From NCBI GenBank assembly GCA_963976875.1, contig CAXBML010000001.1, positions 62,001-126,000 on the forward strand: DNA of 64,000 nucleotides. The letters are read 5' to 3'. Every line of letters begins with the position of its first letter. Position 1 is the first letter of the stretch. This stretch comes from Berkiella_A sp963976875 (GTDB lineage: Bacteria; Pseudomonadota; Gammaproteobacteria; Berkiellales; Berkiellaceae). Below the pieces are notes generated by a model. It was not told where the DNA came from, did not search any database, and saw only the letters and a program-made list of their open reading frames with translations. Positions 1 to 8,811 of this stretch are shown here, piece after piece. The position numbers and the translations under genes were made by a program.

Positions 1-2
1 TT

Positions 3-191
3 TGGTTTAAAACGCTTTGGATTTTATGGGGTAAGCCAGGATTTGTTCGCAAGCAGTTTTGGGCCTACTTAAGTTATTTCTCACCTAAATTCCATCCTTG
101 GAAAAAAAACAACCACAATCTAATCGAAGCTTTTAAGCGAGCATTTGCCCGGGATCCGAATCTCAATGTAATTGATTTTTTGAATAAATAA
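3..191 (+). CDS. C-terminal end of a predicted metal-dependent hydrolase (partial)
   Basis: An open frame enters from the left edge and stops with TAA at 189-191, giving the last 62 residues of a protein that begins outside the window. The tail contains GKPGFVRKQFWAYLSYFSP followed by FHPWKKN. This resembles the C-terminus of the predicted metal-dependent hydrolase family PF10118, whose members end with an aromatic-rich stretch and an FHPW motif. The family call is from memory of that motif only. No catalytic residues are visible because the N-terminal part is missing. The next gene starts 112 bases downstream on the same strand. Confidence 0.5.
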   Translation, partial: WFKTLWILWGKPGFVRKQFWAYLSYFSPKFHPWKKNNHNLIEAFKRAFARDPNLNVIDFLNK

Positions 192-303
192 TTATTTTTA
201 TCCTAACTCTAGAATTTATATGAATTTGATTGCTCGCATTGGTTCTTACTTAGCGGTAAAATAATTTCACTGTTAAAGGGAAAATAGCAAGTTGGAAAAT
301 TAA

Positions 304-3222
304 ATGGATTTAGAGCAAAAGCAAGAAATCGTTGATTTAGAACAAGCTCAATACGATGGTGAGCTTACTTTTAACCAAGATGAAGTTATCACGTTAGCTC
401 AGCAAGAAGATCCAAGCGAGCTTTTAAATTTGGATCTTATTTCAAATCCTCCAATCTCCCTAAAAAATGAAGAGCAAAAAAGTACTGATGAAGCATTTTC
501 AAATGGGCATGTTGGTTTAGTCCCAAAAATTTCTCTAGCAGATACGGGCAGTTTGACACAAGTTGACAGTGTCGCACGAGATTTAAGTATTTTGGCACCT
601 GGACCTAAGCTTGCAGAGTCAACAGCATTAGATTTTACTTTGAATGTGGTGACTTTACCTGCTATCAGAGCGATTGATAATCAATATAATCTCAATAAAA
701 TCGGTCATAAAGTTATTCATGAAATAACACATAATGTCGATTTTAACTTGATGCCAGAAGGATCTATCATTGATTCTAATAATTGGCTCGTTGATAATAC
801 CAGTATCACTGTTTTGAACTCAGGACTGGGGCCAGATAAAGCAACCGTCATTAATTCTAATAATGTCAATAATGGTGAACAGAATCTACAAGCGCCCTGG
901 AGCAAAGGGAATATTCAAAATGAAGTAACGGGTCATATACTGATTATCGCTGATAATGATATTGATAGTAATCATGATGGTTTAATTGATCATCCGCTCC
1001 CAGAAGGTGCTAATCCAAGTGGGATATTAACCTTCAAGTTTGATACACCAGCTTATGAGTTTGGTTGGGATATTTTTAATTTAGAGTATGGGCCAGAAGT
1101 TCAAGCGTCTGAGATTATTTTTTATGATAAACATGGCCGAAATACAACCGTGCCATTTGAATCTTTTTTAGAGCCTGATTCCCCATTTTACGATAGTACC
1201 ATTAGTTTAGGTTCGCATTCTGCCAATCGTATTAGTCCTATTAAAGTCGAAGATTTAGAGCTGTCTGAAATTATTAAGGTTAAGATGGTTGTTGCGGAAG
1301 AAGTCGGTGTGTCCCATTTTACATGGGAAGCACAGCAAACTGAGCTTAAGTCAAACCAAATACATGCTAATCTATTAGATAATGATGTGCTTTACGGACA
1401 AGTTGTCAACATTCAAAATATTCGTTTTTCCTTTGAGAGCGAAGCTGCAGCAAATCAGTATATTTCAGATAACCCTGCATTAAGTACTTCGCTCCATGGT
1501 TCGCAAGTTTGGATCCATTCTTTTAATCAAGACATTCCAACACCACTAGGCGGCAATCTCAAGATACAAGCTAACGGAGATTTTTTATATACGGTTTCTG
1601 ATGAGTATTCCAAAGGCGAGCAAAGTGAAATCTTTACCTATGAAATACAATCAGCCAATGGTCAAAGCTCTCAAGCAGACGTTATCATTAATTTGCATGA
1701 TAATGTACCCGTTGCCAATAATGTAGATAATTTTGCTCAAGCAGGCAATGGTGTCCACAATTATAATTTAATGTTGGTTTTAGATGTCTCCGGAAGTATG
1801 GGGGCAGAAATCTATAATCACACTCGATTAGAACTAGCTCAGGATGCCTTGATTCAGCTTATTGATAAATATGACCTAATTTCTGATAATTTAAATATTA
1901 CGGTTATGCCATTTGCATCAAATGAAGGCTTAGATGGTGCTTTTGGATACCGAGCCACCAGTATAGATGATGCCAAAGATTTCATTTTGCGTAAAAATGC
2001 CCACCAGGTAGATGGGATAAAAATACAAATGATTAATCCTGATACGGGAGAGGCTTTGGGTCGGTCTACGCATTATGATACTGCTTTATACCATGCTCGA
2101 GAAAATTTAGAGCAAGATATTACTAACCCTGATTTAAACAATTTCCAACATACGGTTTACTTTATTTCAGATGGTGTCGCTAACACAGGACATTCAGCAT
2201 TAGATCAAGGTAATTGGCCAGATGAGTGGGGTAGTTGGCATGACTTTATTCAAAACACAACATCTGAAGTGCCTACTGCACAGGTTGCCAATATTGATGT
2301 GTTTGCTGTAGGAATTGATGCTAATGAAAGCCTATTAGAACCCTTAGAGCCTATTGCCTCAAAACCAGAAAATATCATTGAGCCCGATTCTCAATTATTT
2401 ACTTTTTCTCAGCAGTTATTGGGCACTTTGCCTGAAATGTTAGAGGGCAATGTCTTGGTTAATGACTTATATTGGGCTAATGAAGGCCTTGTGACTAAGA
2501 TAAGCTTTATCGTAGAAAATGCTCAAGACTTTATTGCTATACATCAGCTCAATAATATTGGTGCGACTGTGAGCAACAATAACCATACTGTTAACATTCC
2601 ATTGCCTGATGATGGCTCAATTATTACTATCCCTACACCTACGGATGGAAAATTAATCTTAGACAATGGCGGTAATTATCAATATGTTCCTTCTTTTGTC
2701 GAGAGTCAGCATAATGAAATTTTCACCTACACTTTATTTGATAAAGCGACCAAAATTTCTAAAGAGGCCAACTTAACAATACATTTATATTCTGATGATA
2801 ATGGGGCAGAGCAGTTATTAGGTAATCATCATAATGACTTATTATCAACCGAAGGTCTGAGTGGGGCGATTTATATTGAATCTGGTCGGGGCGATGATAA
2901 TATCGTGATTGATTTCATGAATCAGTCAGTGTCATCGATTTACATTAATGACTTATTGTCTGCGCAGCAAAACCAGTTACATTTCAAGAACGTATTTGAT
3001 ACAAATTTTGATGGACAAATTAATATTCAGGATGTCTTTTCAAGCTTTGAACAAAACCAAGAAAATGCAAATGTCGTTGTGCAACTGAATAATGCGAACA
3101 TAGGTGCTAATTTTTCAGGAACAGAATTAATATTTGAAAATATAGGGACTATCCCAGGACCACAAGTTTCTGATTTAATTGAACACTTAGATAATATGAC
3201 CAGTGTCTTAGATGTGATTTAG
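304..3222 (+). CDS. Large VWA-domain protein with Ig/VCBS-like segments and type I secretion-like C-terminus
   Basis: A 972-residue acidic, Asn/Asp-rich protein with no N-terminal signal peptide. Around residues 355-465 there is a cadherin/VCBS-like segment (LLDNDVLYGQ, then NGDFLYTVSDEY). A von Willebrand factor A domain follows, with the MIDAS motif DVSGSMG from D494 and the downstream FISDG strand. A second VCBS-like segment begins near residue 716 (NVLVNDLYWANEG). The C-terminus has RTX-like GNHHNDLL (about 840) and GRGDDN (about 861), plus an EF-hand-like DTNFDGQINIQD loop at 899. Another EF-hand-like loop (DNDIDSNHDGLID) lies at 217. Absence of a Sec signal together with RTX-like repeats suggests calcium-dependent type I secretion as an adhesin. 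No T1SS transporter genes are visible nearby. The domain calls are good; the exact role is inferred. Confidence 0.75.
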   Translation: MDLEQKQEIVDLEQAQYDGELTFNQDEVITLAQQEDPSELLNLDLISNPPISLKNEEQKSTDEAFSNGHVGLVPKISLADTGSLTQVDSVARDLSILAPGPKLAESTALDFTLNVVTLPAIRAIDNQYNLNKIGHKVIHEITHNVDFNLMPEGSIIDSNNWLVDNTSITVLNSGLGPDKATVINSNNVNNGEQNLQAPWSKGNIQNEVTGHILIIADNDIDSNHDGLIDHPLPEGANPSGILTFKFDTPAYEFGWDIFNLEYGPEVQASEIIFYDKHGRNTTVPFESFLEPDSPFYDSTISLGSHSANRISPIKVEDLELSEIIKVKMVVAEEVGVSHFTWEAQQTELKSNQIHANLLDNDVLYGQVVNIQNIRFSFESEAAANQYISDNPALSTSLHGSQVWIHSFNQDIPTPLGGNLKIQANGDFLYTVSDEYSKGEQSEIFTYEIQSANGQSSQADVIINLHDNVPVANNVDNFAQAGNGVHNYNLMLVLDVSGSMGAEIYNHTRLELAQDALIQLIDKYDLISDNLNITVMPFASNEGLDGAFGYRATSIDDAKDFILRKNAHQVDGIKIQMINPDTGEALGRSTHYDTALYHARENLEQDITNPDLNNFQHTVYFISDGVANTGHSALDQGNWPDEWGSWHDFIQNTTSEVPTAQVANIDVFAVGIDANESLLEPLEPIASKPENIIEPDSQLFTFSQQLLGTLPEMLEGNVLVNDLYWANEGLVTKISFIVENAQDFIAIHQLNNIGATVSNNNHTVNIPLPDDGSIITIPTPTDGKLILDNGGNYQYVPSFVESQHNEIFTYTLFDKATKISKEANLTIHLYSDDNGAEQLLGNHHNDLLSTEGLSGAIYIESGRGDDNIVIDFMNQSVSSIYINDLLSAQQNQLHFKNVFDTNFDGQINIQDVFSSFEQNQENANVVVQLNNANIGANFSGTELIFENIGTIPGPQVSDLIEHLDNMTSVLDVI

Positions 3223-3253
3223 AATCATCTCATGTGCTGAAGTTCATGAGCGT

Positions 3254-3298
3254 AGCGAATAAGCACTCCCACTTCAAAAAGTGGAAATATTATTCGCT
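3254..3298. terminator. Hairpin between convergent genes
   Basis: Nested inverted repeat. The outer arms AGCGAATAA (3254-3262) and TTATTCGCT (3290-3298) are perfect. An inner 6-bp stem CCACTT/AAGTGG closes on a CAAA loop. It sits between the 3' ends of convergent genes, so it may end transcription from both sides. There is no clear T-run. Confidence 0.45.
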
Positions 3299-3332
3299 TC
3301 GCTTATTAATAAAATATATTTCATTATGTATG

Positions 3333-4256
3333 CTAAGTATGCCCTAAACCTATTCTAACCTGTTCACAAGCCAAGGCCATTGCTTGTTTGGGGATAGTGA
3401 TATTATTATAAAATCGCATGAACCCATGGATCATGCCATCGAATCGTTGGTGGAAAATAGGCACATTTGCTGCTGCTAGCTTTTTCCCATATGCTTCTCC
3501 TTCATCTCGCAGTGGATCATATTCTGCGGTAATGATGGTAGCGGGGCATAGATTATCAAAACTGTCTGATAGTAAGGGTGAAATTAAAGGGTGTGAGCGG
3601 TCTTCTTCAGGCTCAAATCCTCGTTCATCTAGCCAGTCAATAAACGTATCATCTAGCATATAACCTTGACCGTATGCTTTTTTTGAGGGTGATTTATTGA
3701 TGAAGTCTAGCATAGGATAAAAAAGTGTTTGATGCTTTAAAATAGGATCTGATGCAGATTTTAGTTTGTGGGTACAACTTGCCGCAATTGTGCCGCCAGA
3801 GCTTTCACCCCAGATAGCTAATTTATTAGGGTCAATTTTATATTGAGCTGCGCGCTCTCTTACATGGTGAATGGTATCGATGCAGTCATACAAATACTTA
3901 GGGTACTTGTGTTCTGGTGCCAATCGATGGGCAATATTTATGACTTTCATATTAGATTGGTTTGCTATTAAGCTACAATATTGATTACAGGGATCTAAGC
4001 GACTCATGATAAATGCTGTTCCAGAAATGAAGAATATAGCGGGTAGTTCTTGTTCTGGATCAGTATTTATTGGTGTAAAGCACCTAGCGTGTACTTCTGG
4101 ATTAACGGTGATATCAATAAAAGGCGCTTCAGAAGTACGTATGACAGGATGATTTAAGTAACTTCTCATCATTTCAATAGAAAATGTATGTAATTGATCA
4201 AAATTATTTTTATAAGCAATTCTAAGGAGTCGCTTTATTGCAGGATTTAATGGCAT
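3333..4256 (-). CDS. Alpha/beta hydrolase of the hormone-sensitive-lipase family
   Basis: 307 residues with the layout of the HSL (family IV) esterases. The nucleophile elbow GESSGG carries S152, the acid is D247 in AEYDPLRDEG, and the base is H277 in MIHGFM. The family-typical RLAPEHKYP is at 111-119. The oxyanion-hole HGGG motif is replaced by ISGT at 77-80, which would alter the hole or the substrate range. No signal peptide is seen, so a cytosolic carboxylesterase is likely. The substrate cannot be told from sequence. It is convergent with the VWA gene, and another unrelated hydrolase gene lies upstream on the same strand 65 bases away. Confidence 0.8.
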   Translation of the reverse strand: MPLNPAIKRLLRIAYKNNFDQLHTFSIEMMRSYLNHPVIRTSEAPFIDITVNPEVHARCFTPINTDPEQELPAIFFISGTAFIMSRLDPCNQYCSLIANQSNMKVINIAHRLAPEHKYPKYLYDCIDTIHHVRERAAQYKIDPNKLAIWGESSGGTIAASCTHKLKSASDPILKHQTLFYPMLDFINKSPSKKAYGQGYMLDDTFIDWLDERGFEPEEDRSHPLISPLLSDSFDNLCPATIITAEYDPLRDEGEAYGKKLAAANVPIFHQRFDGMIHGFMRFYNNITIPKQAMALACEQVRIGLGHT

Positions 4257-4321
4257 AGTAATGTTGACTTCTTTTAGGATATTTTGGTTTGTATGTGATT
4301 AAGATTTCTAGAATTTTGAAC

Positions 4322-5770
4322 TTAATATGTCAGTTCTAAAAAGCTTAATATTCTTTGTTCCATATAGCTATAAAATGGATTCCATCGGAGTCTGAGAATG
4401 TCGCCAGGTGGAATCTGTAGAATACCACGCTCGCCATATAGGGCAAGGGCCCCCAATTGTAATTCATTATCTTTATCCATTTCACCATATAAACTATCAT
4501 TTCTCGGGAAGGGTAGAGCCACGTGAGAAAGTGAGTATAAATTAGCTGGCCAATATAATGCTAGTTCCTCTTTAACTTCTTTGGATTTAGTGTTGTCGTA
4601 GGTCACTGCATGCACTTCTGCGCTGTTGGGCGATATATTTGTGATAAGCGTGGTTTTGAATTTATTCTCTTGTTTTGTCACTAAATGAAACAATTCATCT
4701 CTACTGGTGAAATTAAGCAGTGTTCTCATCTCACTATAACGGTTCATATCAAAGATAATTAACTCGTGTTTTGGACTGGATAATTTACGATATAAATTAT
4801 TAATCAGCGCGGTGGTTGAGACGGTATTATCAACTGCAGATTGAAAAGTCATAATCGGAGGGAGTTGGTGAATATTTTTTTGTTTTTGATGTTTGTTCAA
4901 GTCGGAATGTAAATTTTTTGTAATTCTATTCGCTTGAATGCCTGCGTTGAGGGCAAATGAATTATATTTATATGGGTCGTATTCAGAATGAATAGAATTC
5001 CAGGCTAGTTTCTCCAGCCCGAGAAGGTGTCCGAGTCTTTCTTGTACAAATGCATACCCAGCTAATTTTGTCACCCCAATTTCGGGTGAAATAAGTACAA
5101 TGTTTTTAATTTTAGGCAGGCTTGGGTCATCTATCGTATTTAAAGCATAATTTAATGCCAGGGCACCGCCATTCGAGTAGCCTACGATGTAGATTGGTTT
5201 ATCGCCAATCAGATTTTTTAAATGTTGGATGGCAATTTTAACGGCGCTGGCCATGTCTTCCCATTGGGTGTTTAATAATCCAGAAGGCGCGGTACCATGT
5301 CCAGGTAAACGTAATCCGATGACATGGGCCTGGTAACGGTGCAATGTTTGCCCAATACTGCGAAGGCTATAAGGTGAGTCTGATAAGCCGTGTAGTAGTA
5401 ATACACCGGCTTTGGGTGTTGGGCGAGTAAACTCAAAGCTTTGATTCCAATTTTGTGGCCATCTTTCGGGAGAGGATAAACTTTTAGAATAAAAACGATT
5501 TAATTTTGTTTTTTGTGCTGCGGGTATATTTTGAATGATTTTTTTGTCAAGTTCTTGGAATAATTTTTCTTCCAATGCCATGTATTCTTTAAAATTTTTA
5601 ATCTTTGATTTTGTTGTGTATTCCGATTTTAAAATATCCAGATGCCAAATGGATAATCCTTGTCGGTTTTGAAGATAAAGGACAAACACAATTGTGGCGG
5701 TAATTATGCTGCCTAAAATACAATAGAACAATCCATGTATTAGCTTCCAGCTTAGGTGGGCAAAATCCAT
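4322..5770 (-). CDS. Membrane-anchored alpha/beta hydrolase (serine aminopeptidase/lysophospholipase-like)
   Basis: 482 residues from an ATG at 5770. The frame stays open 19 codons further upstream, but AGGAG at 5779-5783 lies 8 bases before this ATG and decides the start. One transmembrane segment (about residues 12-34) is followed by a linker. The hydrolase core begins at GVLLLHGLSDSPYS, with a nucleophile elbow GYSNGG (S199 counted from this start) and LRLPGHGTAPSG between them, as in monoacylglycerol lipase-like enzymes. The C-terminal 150 residues are less conserved. It probably acts at the inner membrane facing the periplasm; the substrate is unknown. Confidence 0.75.
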   Translation of the reverse strand: MDFAHLSWKLIHGLFYCILGSIITATIVFVLYLQNRQGLSIWHLDILKSEYTTKSKIKNFKEYMALEEKLFQELDKKIIQNIPAAQKTKLNRFYSKSLSSPERWPQNWNQSFEFTRPTPKAGVLLLHGLSDSPYSLRSIGQTLHRYQAHVIGLRLPGHGTAPSGLLNTQWEDMASAVKIAIQHLKNLIGDKPIYIVGYSNGGALALNYALNTIDDPSLPKIKNIVLISPEIGVTKLAGYAFVQERLGHLLGLEKLAWNSIHSEYDPYKYNSFALNAGIQANRITKNLHSDLNKHQKQKNIHQLPPIMTFQSAVDNTVSTTALINNLYRKLSSPKHELIIFDMNRYSEMRTLLNFTSRDELFHLVTKQENKFKTTLITNISPNSAEVHAVTYDNTKSKEVKEELALYWPANLYSLSHVALPFPRNDSLYGEMDKDNELQLGALALYGERGILQIPPGDILRLRWNPFYSYMEQRILSFLELTY

Positions 5771-5840
5771 TTTGCGATCTCCTGATGATTTAATACCAAA
5801 GTATAGCCATTCTATTTCTATATACAATAAAGACTTGCTA

Positions 5841-5988
5841 GGGGCATTTTCCTTCTCCTGATGTCAGGAGAAGGTGCCCGGAGGGCGGATGAGGTTAGAT
5901 ATGAAAAGGTATATCTTATTTGGTCAAACCGTTTATTAACCCTCACCCGGCCTTCGGGAGCCCTCAGCCAAAATTGGTAGAGGGGAAA
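5841..5988. repeat. Imperfect palindromic intergenic repeat (REP/MITE-like)
   Basis: It begins with a perfect 11-bp stem, CCTTCTCCTGA (5851-5861) with TCAGGAGAAGG (5864-5874), inside outer GGGCA/TGCCC arms. It continues with GGAGGGCGGATGAGG and ends with a roughly complementary half, CCCTCACCCGGCCTTCGGGA from 5939. The whole can fold back on itself. GC is much higher than in the flanks. No coding potential. It lies between the hydrolase gene and valS. Confidence 0.65.
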
Positions 5989-6023
5989 GATTCACTTCGT
6001 TTATCTACAAATTTATTTATATA

Positions 6024-8798
6024 TTACAAAGCCGCTATTTTCTCATAATGCTCATTAAGCTTTGCCAGCTTAGCTTCGGCAATTGATAATCTATTTCTTT
6101 CTGTTTCAACAATTTCGGTTGGTGCTCTTTTGATATAAGCTTCATTTTGCAATTTGTTATTAAATTGCGCTATGTCTTTTTTCAGCTTGTTCATTTCTTT
6201 TTCTAAACGAGCACTTTCTTGTTCTTTGTCGATTAATCCTTTTAACGGGATGAGCTGCGCCATTTCACCAACAATGCTGGCTGCTGACACTGGGGCATCT
6301 TCTTTTGATTCAATGCAATGAATCTCTGAGACTTTGGCCAGTTGTTTTAAGTTGTTTTCATAAGCCGAAATAATTGCTTTGTCTTCTGTGTTGCCACCGA
6401 CACACACCACGGGTAATGGTTGACTAGGTTTAATATTCATTTCTGCACGTATGGTTCTGACATTCGTGACAAAAACTTTAATCCAAGCAATTGTAGATTC
6501 CGACGCATCATCTAAAAGCTTCGATTCAACAACAGGGTATTTTTGTTGCATGATGGTTTGATTTTCAGATTGCCCGGTATTCAATAAAGTGTTGGTTTTT
6601 TGCCAGATTTCTTCTGTTATATAAGGAATAATCGGATGGAATACACGTAATAACTCATCCAGTACTTTGACCAAAGTATATCGGGTGCCTTGTTTAAGCT
6701 TTTCATTCTCCGAATGTGTCAGTATGGGTTTGGTAAATTCCAAATACCAGTCACAGTATTGATCCCATGTAAACTCATATAACGCGTGCACGACTAAATC
6801 AAATCGATATTCATCGAAATGCTTGGACACTTGTTGTTTTGTTTTTTGCCATATGGATAAAATCCATTGATCATAAACTGATAATTCACGGTCCTTGTCG
6901 GACTCACCTAAGGAATGATTTTCAACATTCATTAAAACAAATCGTGATGCATTCCAGATTTTATTGCAAAAGTTTCTATAGCCTTCAACTCGTGGCAGTT
7001 CAAATCGAATGTGCCGTCCATTAGTTGCAAGTGCGGCAAATGTTATGCGTAGTGCATCGGTGCCAAAGCTTGGGATGCCATCTGGGAATTCTTTGCGCGT
7101 GGCTTTTTCGATTTTTGTTTTCATTTTCGGCTGCATTAAGCCATAAGTACGCTTTTGTAATAGTGACTCTAAATCAATCCCATCAATCAAGTCGATTGGA
7201 TCTAAAATATTGCCCTTGGATTTAGACATTTTTTGTCCATGAGAGTCTTGAATCAGACCATGTACGAATACAGTATGGAACGGTACTTTATCAGTAAATT
7301 TTAATCCCATCATAATCATTCTAGCGACCCAGAAGAAAATAATATCAAAGCCGGTGACCAAAACATTTGTAGGATAATATTTTGCTAGCTCTGCTGTATC
7401 ATGGGGCCAACCTAAGGTTGAGAAGGGCCAAAGAGCGGAAGAAAACCAAGTATCAAGTACGTCTTCATCTTGTTTTAGATTAGCTGTGCCTAAGCTATAT
7501 TTATTCCGAACTTCTTCCTCATTATGTCCAACATAAATGTTGCCGCTATCATCATACCAAGCAGGGATTCTGTGTCCCCACCATAATTGACGACTAATAC
7601 ACCAGTCTTGGATATTGTTCATCCATTCGTAATAGGTGTTTTGCCAATTTTCCGGGACAAATTTTACTTTACCATTTTGAACCACTTCAATTGCTTGGGC
7701 TGCTAATGGCTTGGCTTTGACAAACCATTGCGCTGTCAAATAAGGCTCTAATACTTCTCCAGAGCGGTCACCACGAGGTATCTTAACTTTATAAGGTTCA
7801 ATTTTTTCAAGTAGGTTTAATTTTTCTAGATCTTCAACAATACGCTTTCTTGCTGCGAATCGATCTAAACCTTGGTAAGCGACCGGCGCATTGCGGTTGA
7901 CTTTGGCGCTATCATCAAAAATATTAATCATTGCTAAGCCATGGCGTTTGCCCATTTCATGATCGTTAAAGTCATGGGCGGGAGTGATTTTAACGCAGCC
8001 GGTTCCAAACTCTGGGAGCACTGTGTCATCGGCGATAATATTAATTAAACGATCACTCAAAGGCAACTTAAGGTTTTCACCAATCAAATGTTTATACCGT
8101 TCATCATCCGGGTGTACGGCAACGGCGACATCACCTAACATTGTTTCGGGCCTAGTGGTTGCGACAATCATATGCTTTTTATCATTATTAGCTAGTGGGT
8201 AACGCATATACCATAAAAAACCGTCTTCTTCTTCAGAGACCACTTCTAAATCAGATACCGCAGTGTGTAATTTGGGGTCCCAATTAACCAAGCGTTTGCC
8301 TTTATAAATGAGTCCTTCATCAAATAAACGCACAAAAGCTTCTCTTACCGCTTCGCTGCGTTCTTCATCTAAGGTAAAACATTCACGGCTCCAATCAACG
8401 GATGCACCTAAACGTCGCATTTGTTGACTAATTTTACCGCCTGATTCCTCTTTCCATTCCCAAATTTTATCAATAAAGGCTTCTCGCCCTAAATCATGTT
8501 TAAATTGGTTTTGTGCTGCTAATTGACGTTCTACGACCATTTGTGTCGCAATACCTGCATGATCGGCGCCACTTTGCCACAGGGTTTGATAACCGCGCAT
8601 ACGATGGTAACGAATTAAAGCATCCATCAATGTGTCCTGAAAAGCATGTCCCATATGTAAGCTGCCCGTTACATTGGGTGGCGGTAACATAATGCAATAG
8701 GCTTTTTCATTGGGTTGAGGCGCAAAATAGCCGCTTTCTTCCCAATGCTGGTACCATTTTTTTTCAAGACTGTGCGGTTCGTATGTTTTTTCCATCAT
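6024..8798 (-). CDS. valS: Valyl-tRNA synthetase
   Basis: 924 residues, near the usual length of bacterial ValRS. It charges tRNA-Val with valine in the cytosol. The class I signatures are intact: PPPNVTGSLHMGH at 39-51 (HIGH region) and GQKMSKSKGN (KMSKS loop). The connective peptide has the editing-domain sequence ATTRPETMLGDVAVAVHP. The C-terminal 70 residues form the Lys/Glu-rich coiled-coil arm that contacts tRNA. The ATG lies 13 bases after the pepA stop, so the two are probably cotranscribed. In E. coli holC lies between pepA and valS; it is absent here. Confidence 0.98.
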   Translation of the reverse strand: MMEKTYEPHSLEKKWYQHWEESGYFAPQPNEKAYCIMLPPPNVTGSLHMGHAFQDTLMDALIRYHRMRGYQTLWQSGADHAGIATQMVVERQLAAQNQFKHDLGREAFIDKIWEWKEESGGKISQQMRRLGASVDWSRECFTLDEERSEAVREAFVRLFDEGLIYKGKRLVNWDPKLHTAVSDLEVVSEEEDGFLWYMRYPLANNDKKHMIVATTRPETMLGDVAVAVHPDDERYKHLIGENLKLPLSDRLINIIADDTVLPEFGTGCVKITPAHDFNDHEMGKRHGLAMINIFDDSAKVNRNAPVAYQGLDRFAARKRIVEDLEKLNLLEKIEPYKVKIPRGDRSGEVLEPYLTAQWFVKAKPLAAQAIEVVQNGKVKFVPENWQNTYYEWMNNIQDWCISRQLWWGHRIPAWYDDSGNIYVGHNEEEVRNKYSLGTANLKQDEDVLDTWFSSALWPFSTLGWPHDTAELAKYYPTNVLVTGFDIIFFWVARMIMMGLKFTDKVPFHTVFVHGLIQDSHGQKMSKSKGNILDPIDLIDGIDLESLLQKRTYGLMQPKMKTKIEKATRKEFPDGIPSFGTDALRITFAALATNGRHIRFELPRVEGYRNFCNKIWNASRFVLMNVENHSLGESDKDRELSVYDQWILSIWQKTKQQVSKHFDEYRFDLVVHALYEFTWDQYCDWYLEFTKPILTHSENEKLKQGTRYTLVKVLDELLRVFHPIIPYITEEIWQKTNTLLNTGQSENQTIMQQKYPVVESKLLDDASESTIAWIKVFVTNVRTIRAEMNIKPSQPLPVVCVGGNTEDKAIISAYENNLKQLAKVSEIHCIESKEDAPVSAASIVGEMAQLIPLKGLIDKEQESARLEKEMNKLKKDIAQFNNKLQNEAYIKRAPTEIVETERNRLSIAEAKLAKLNEHYEKIAAL

Positions 8799-8811
8799 GG
8801 CAGTTATTATC

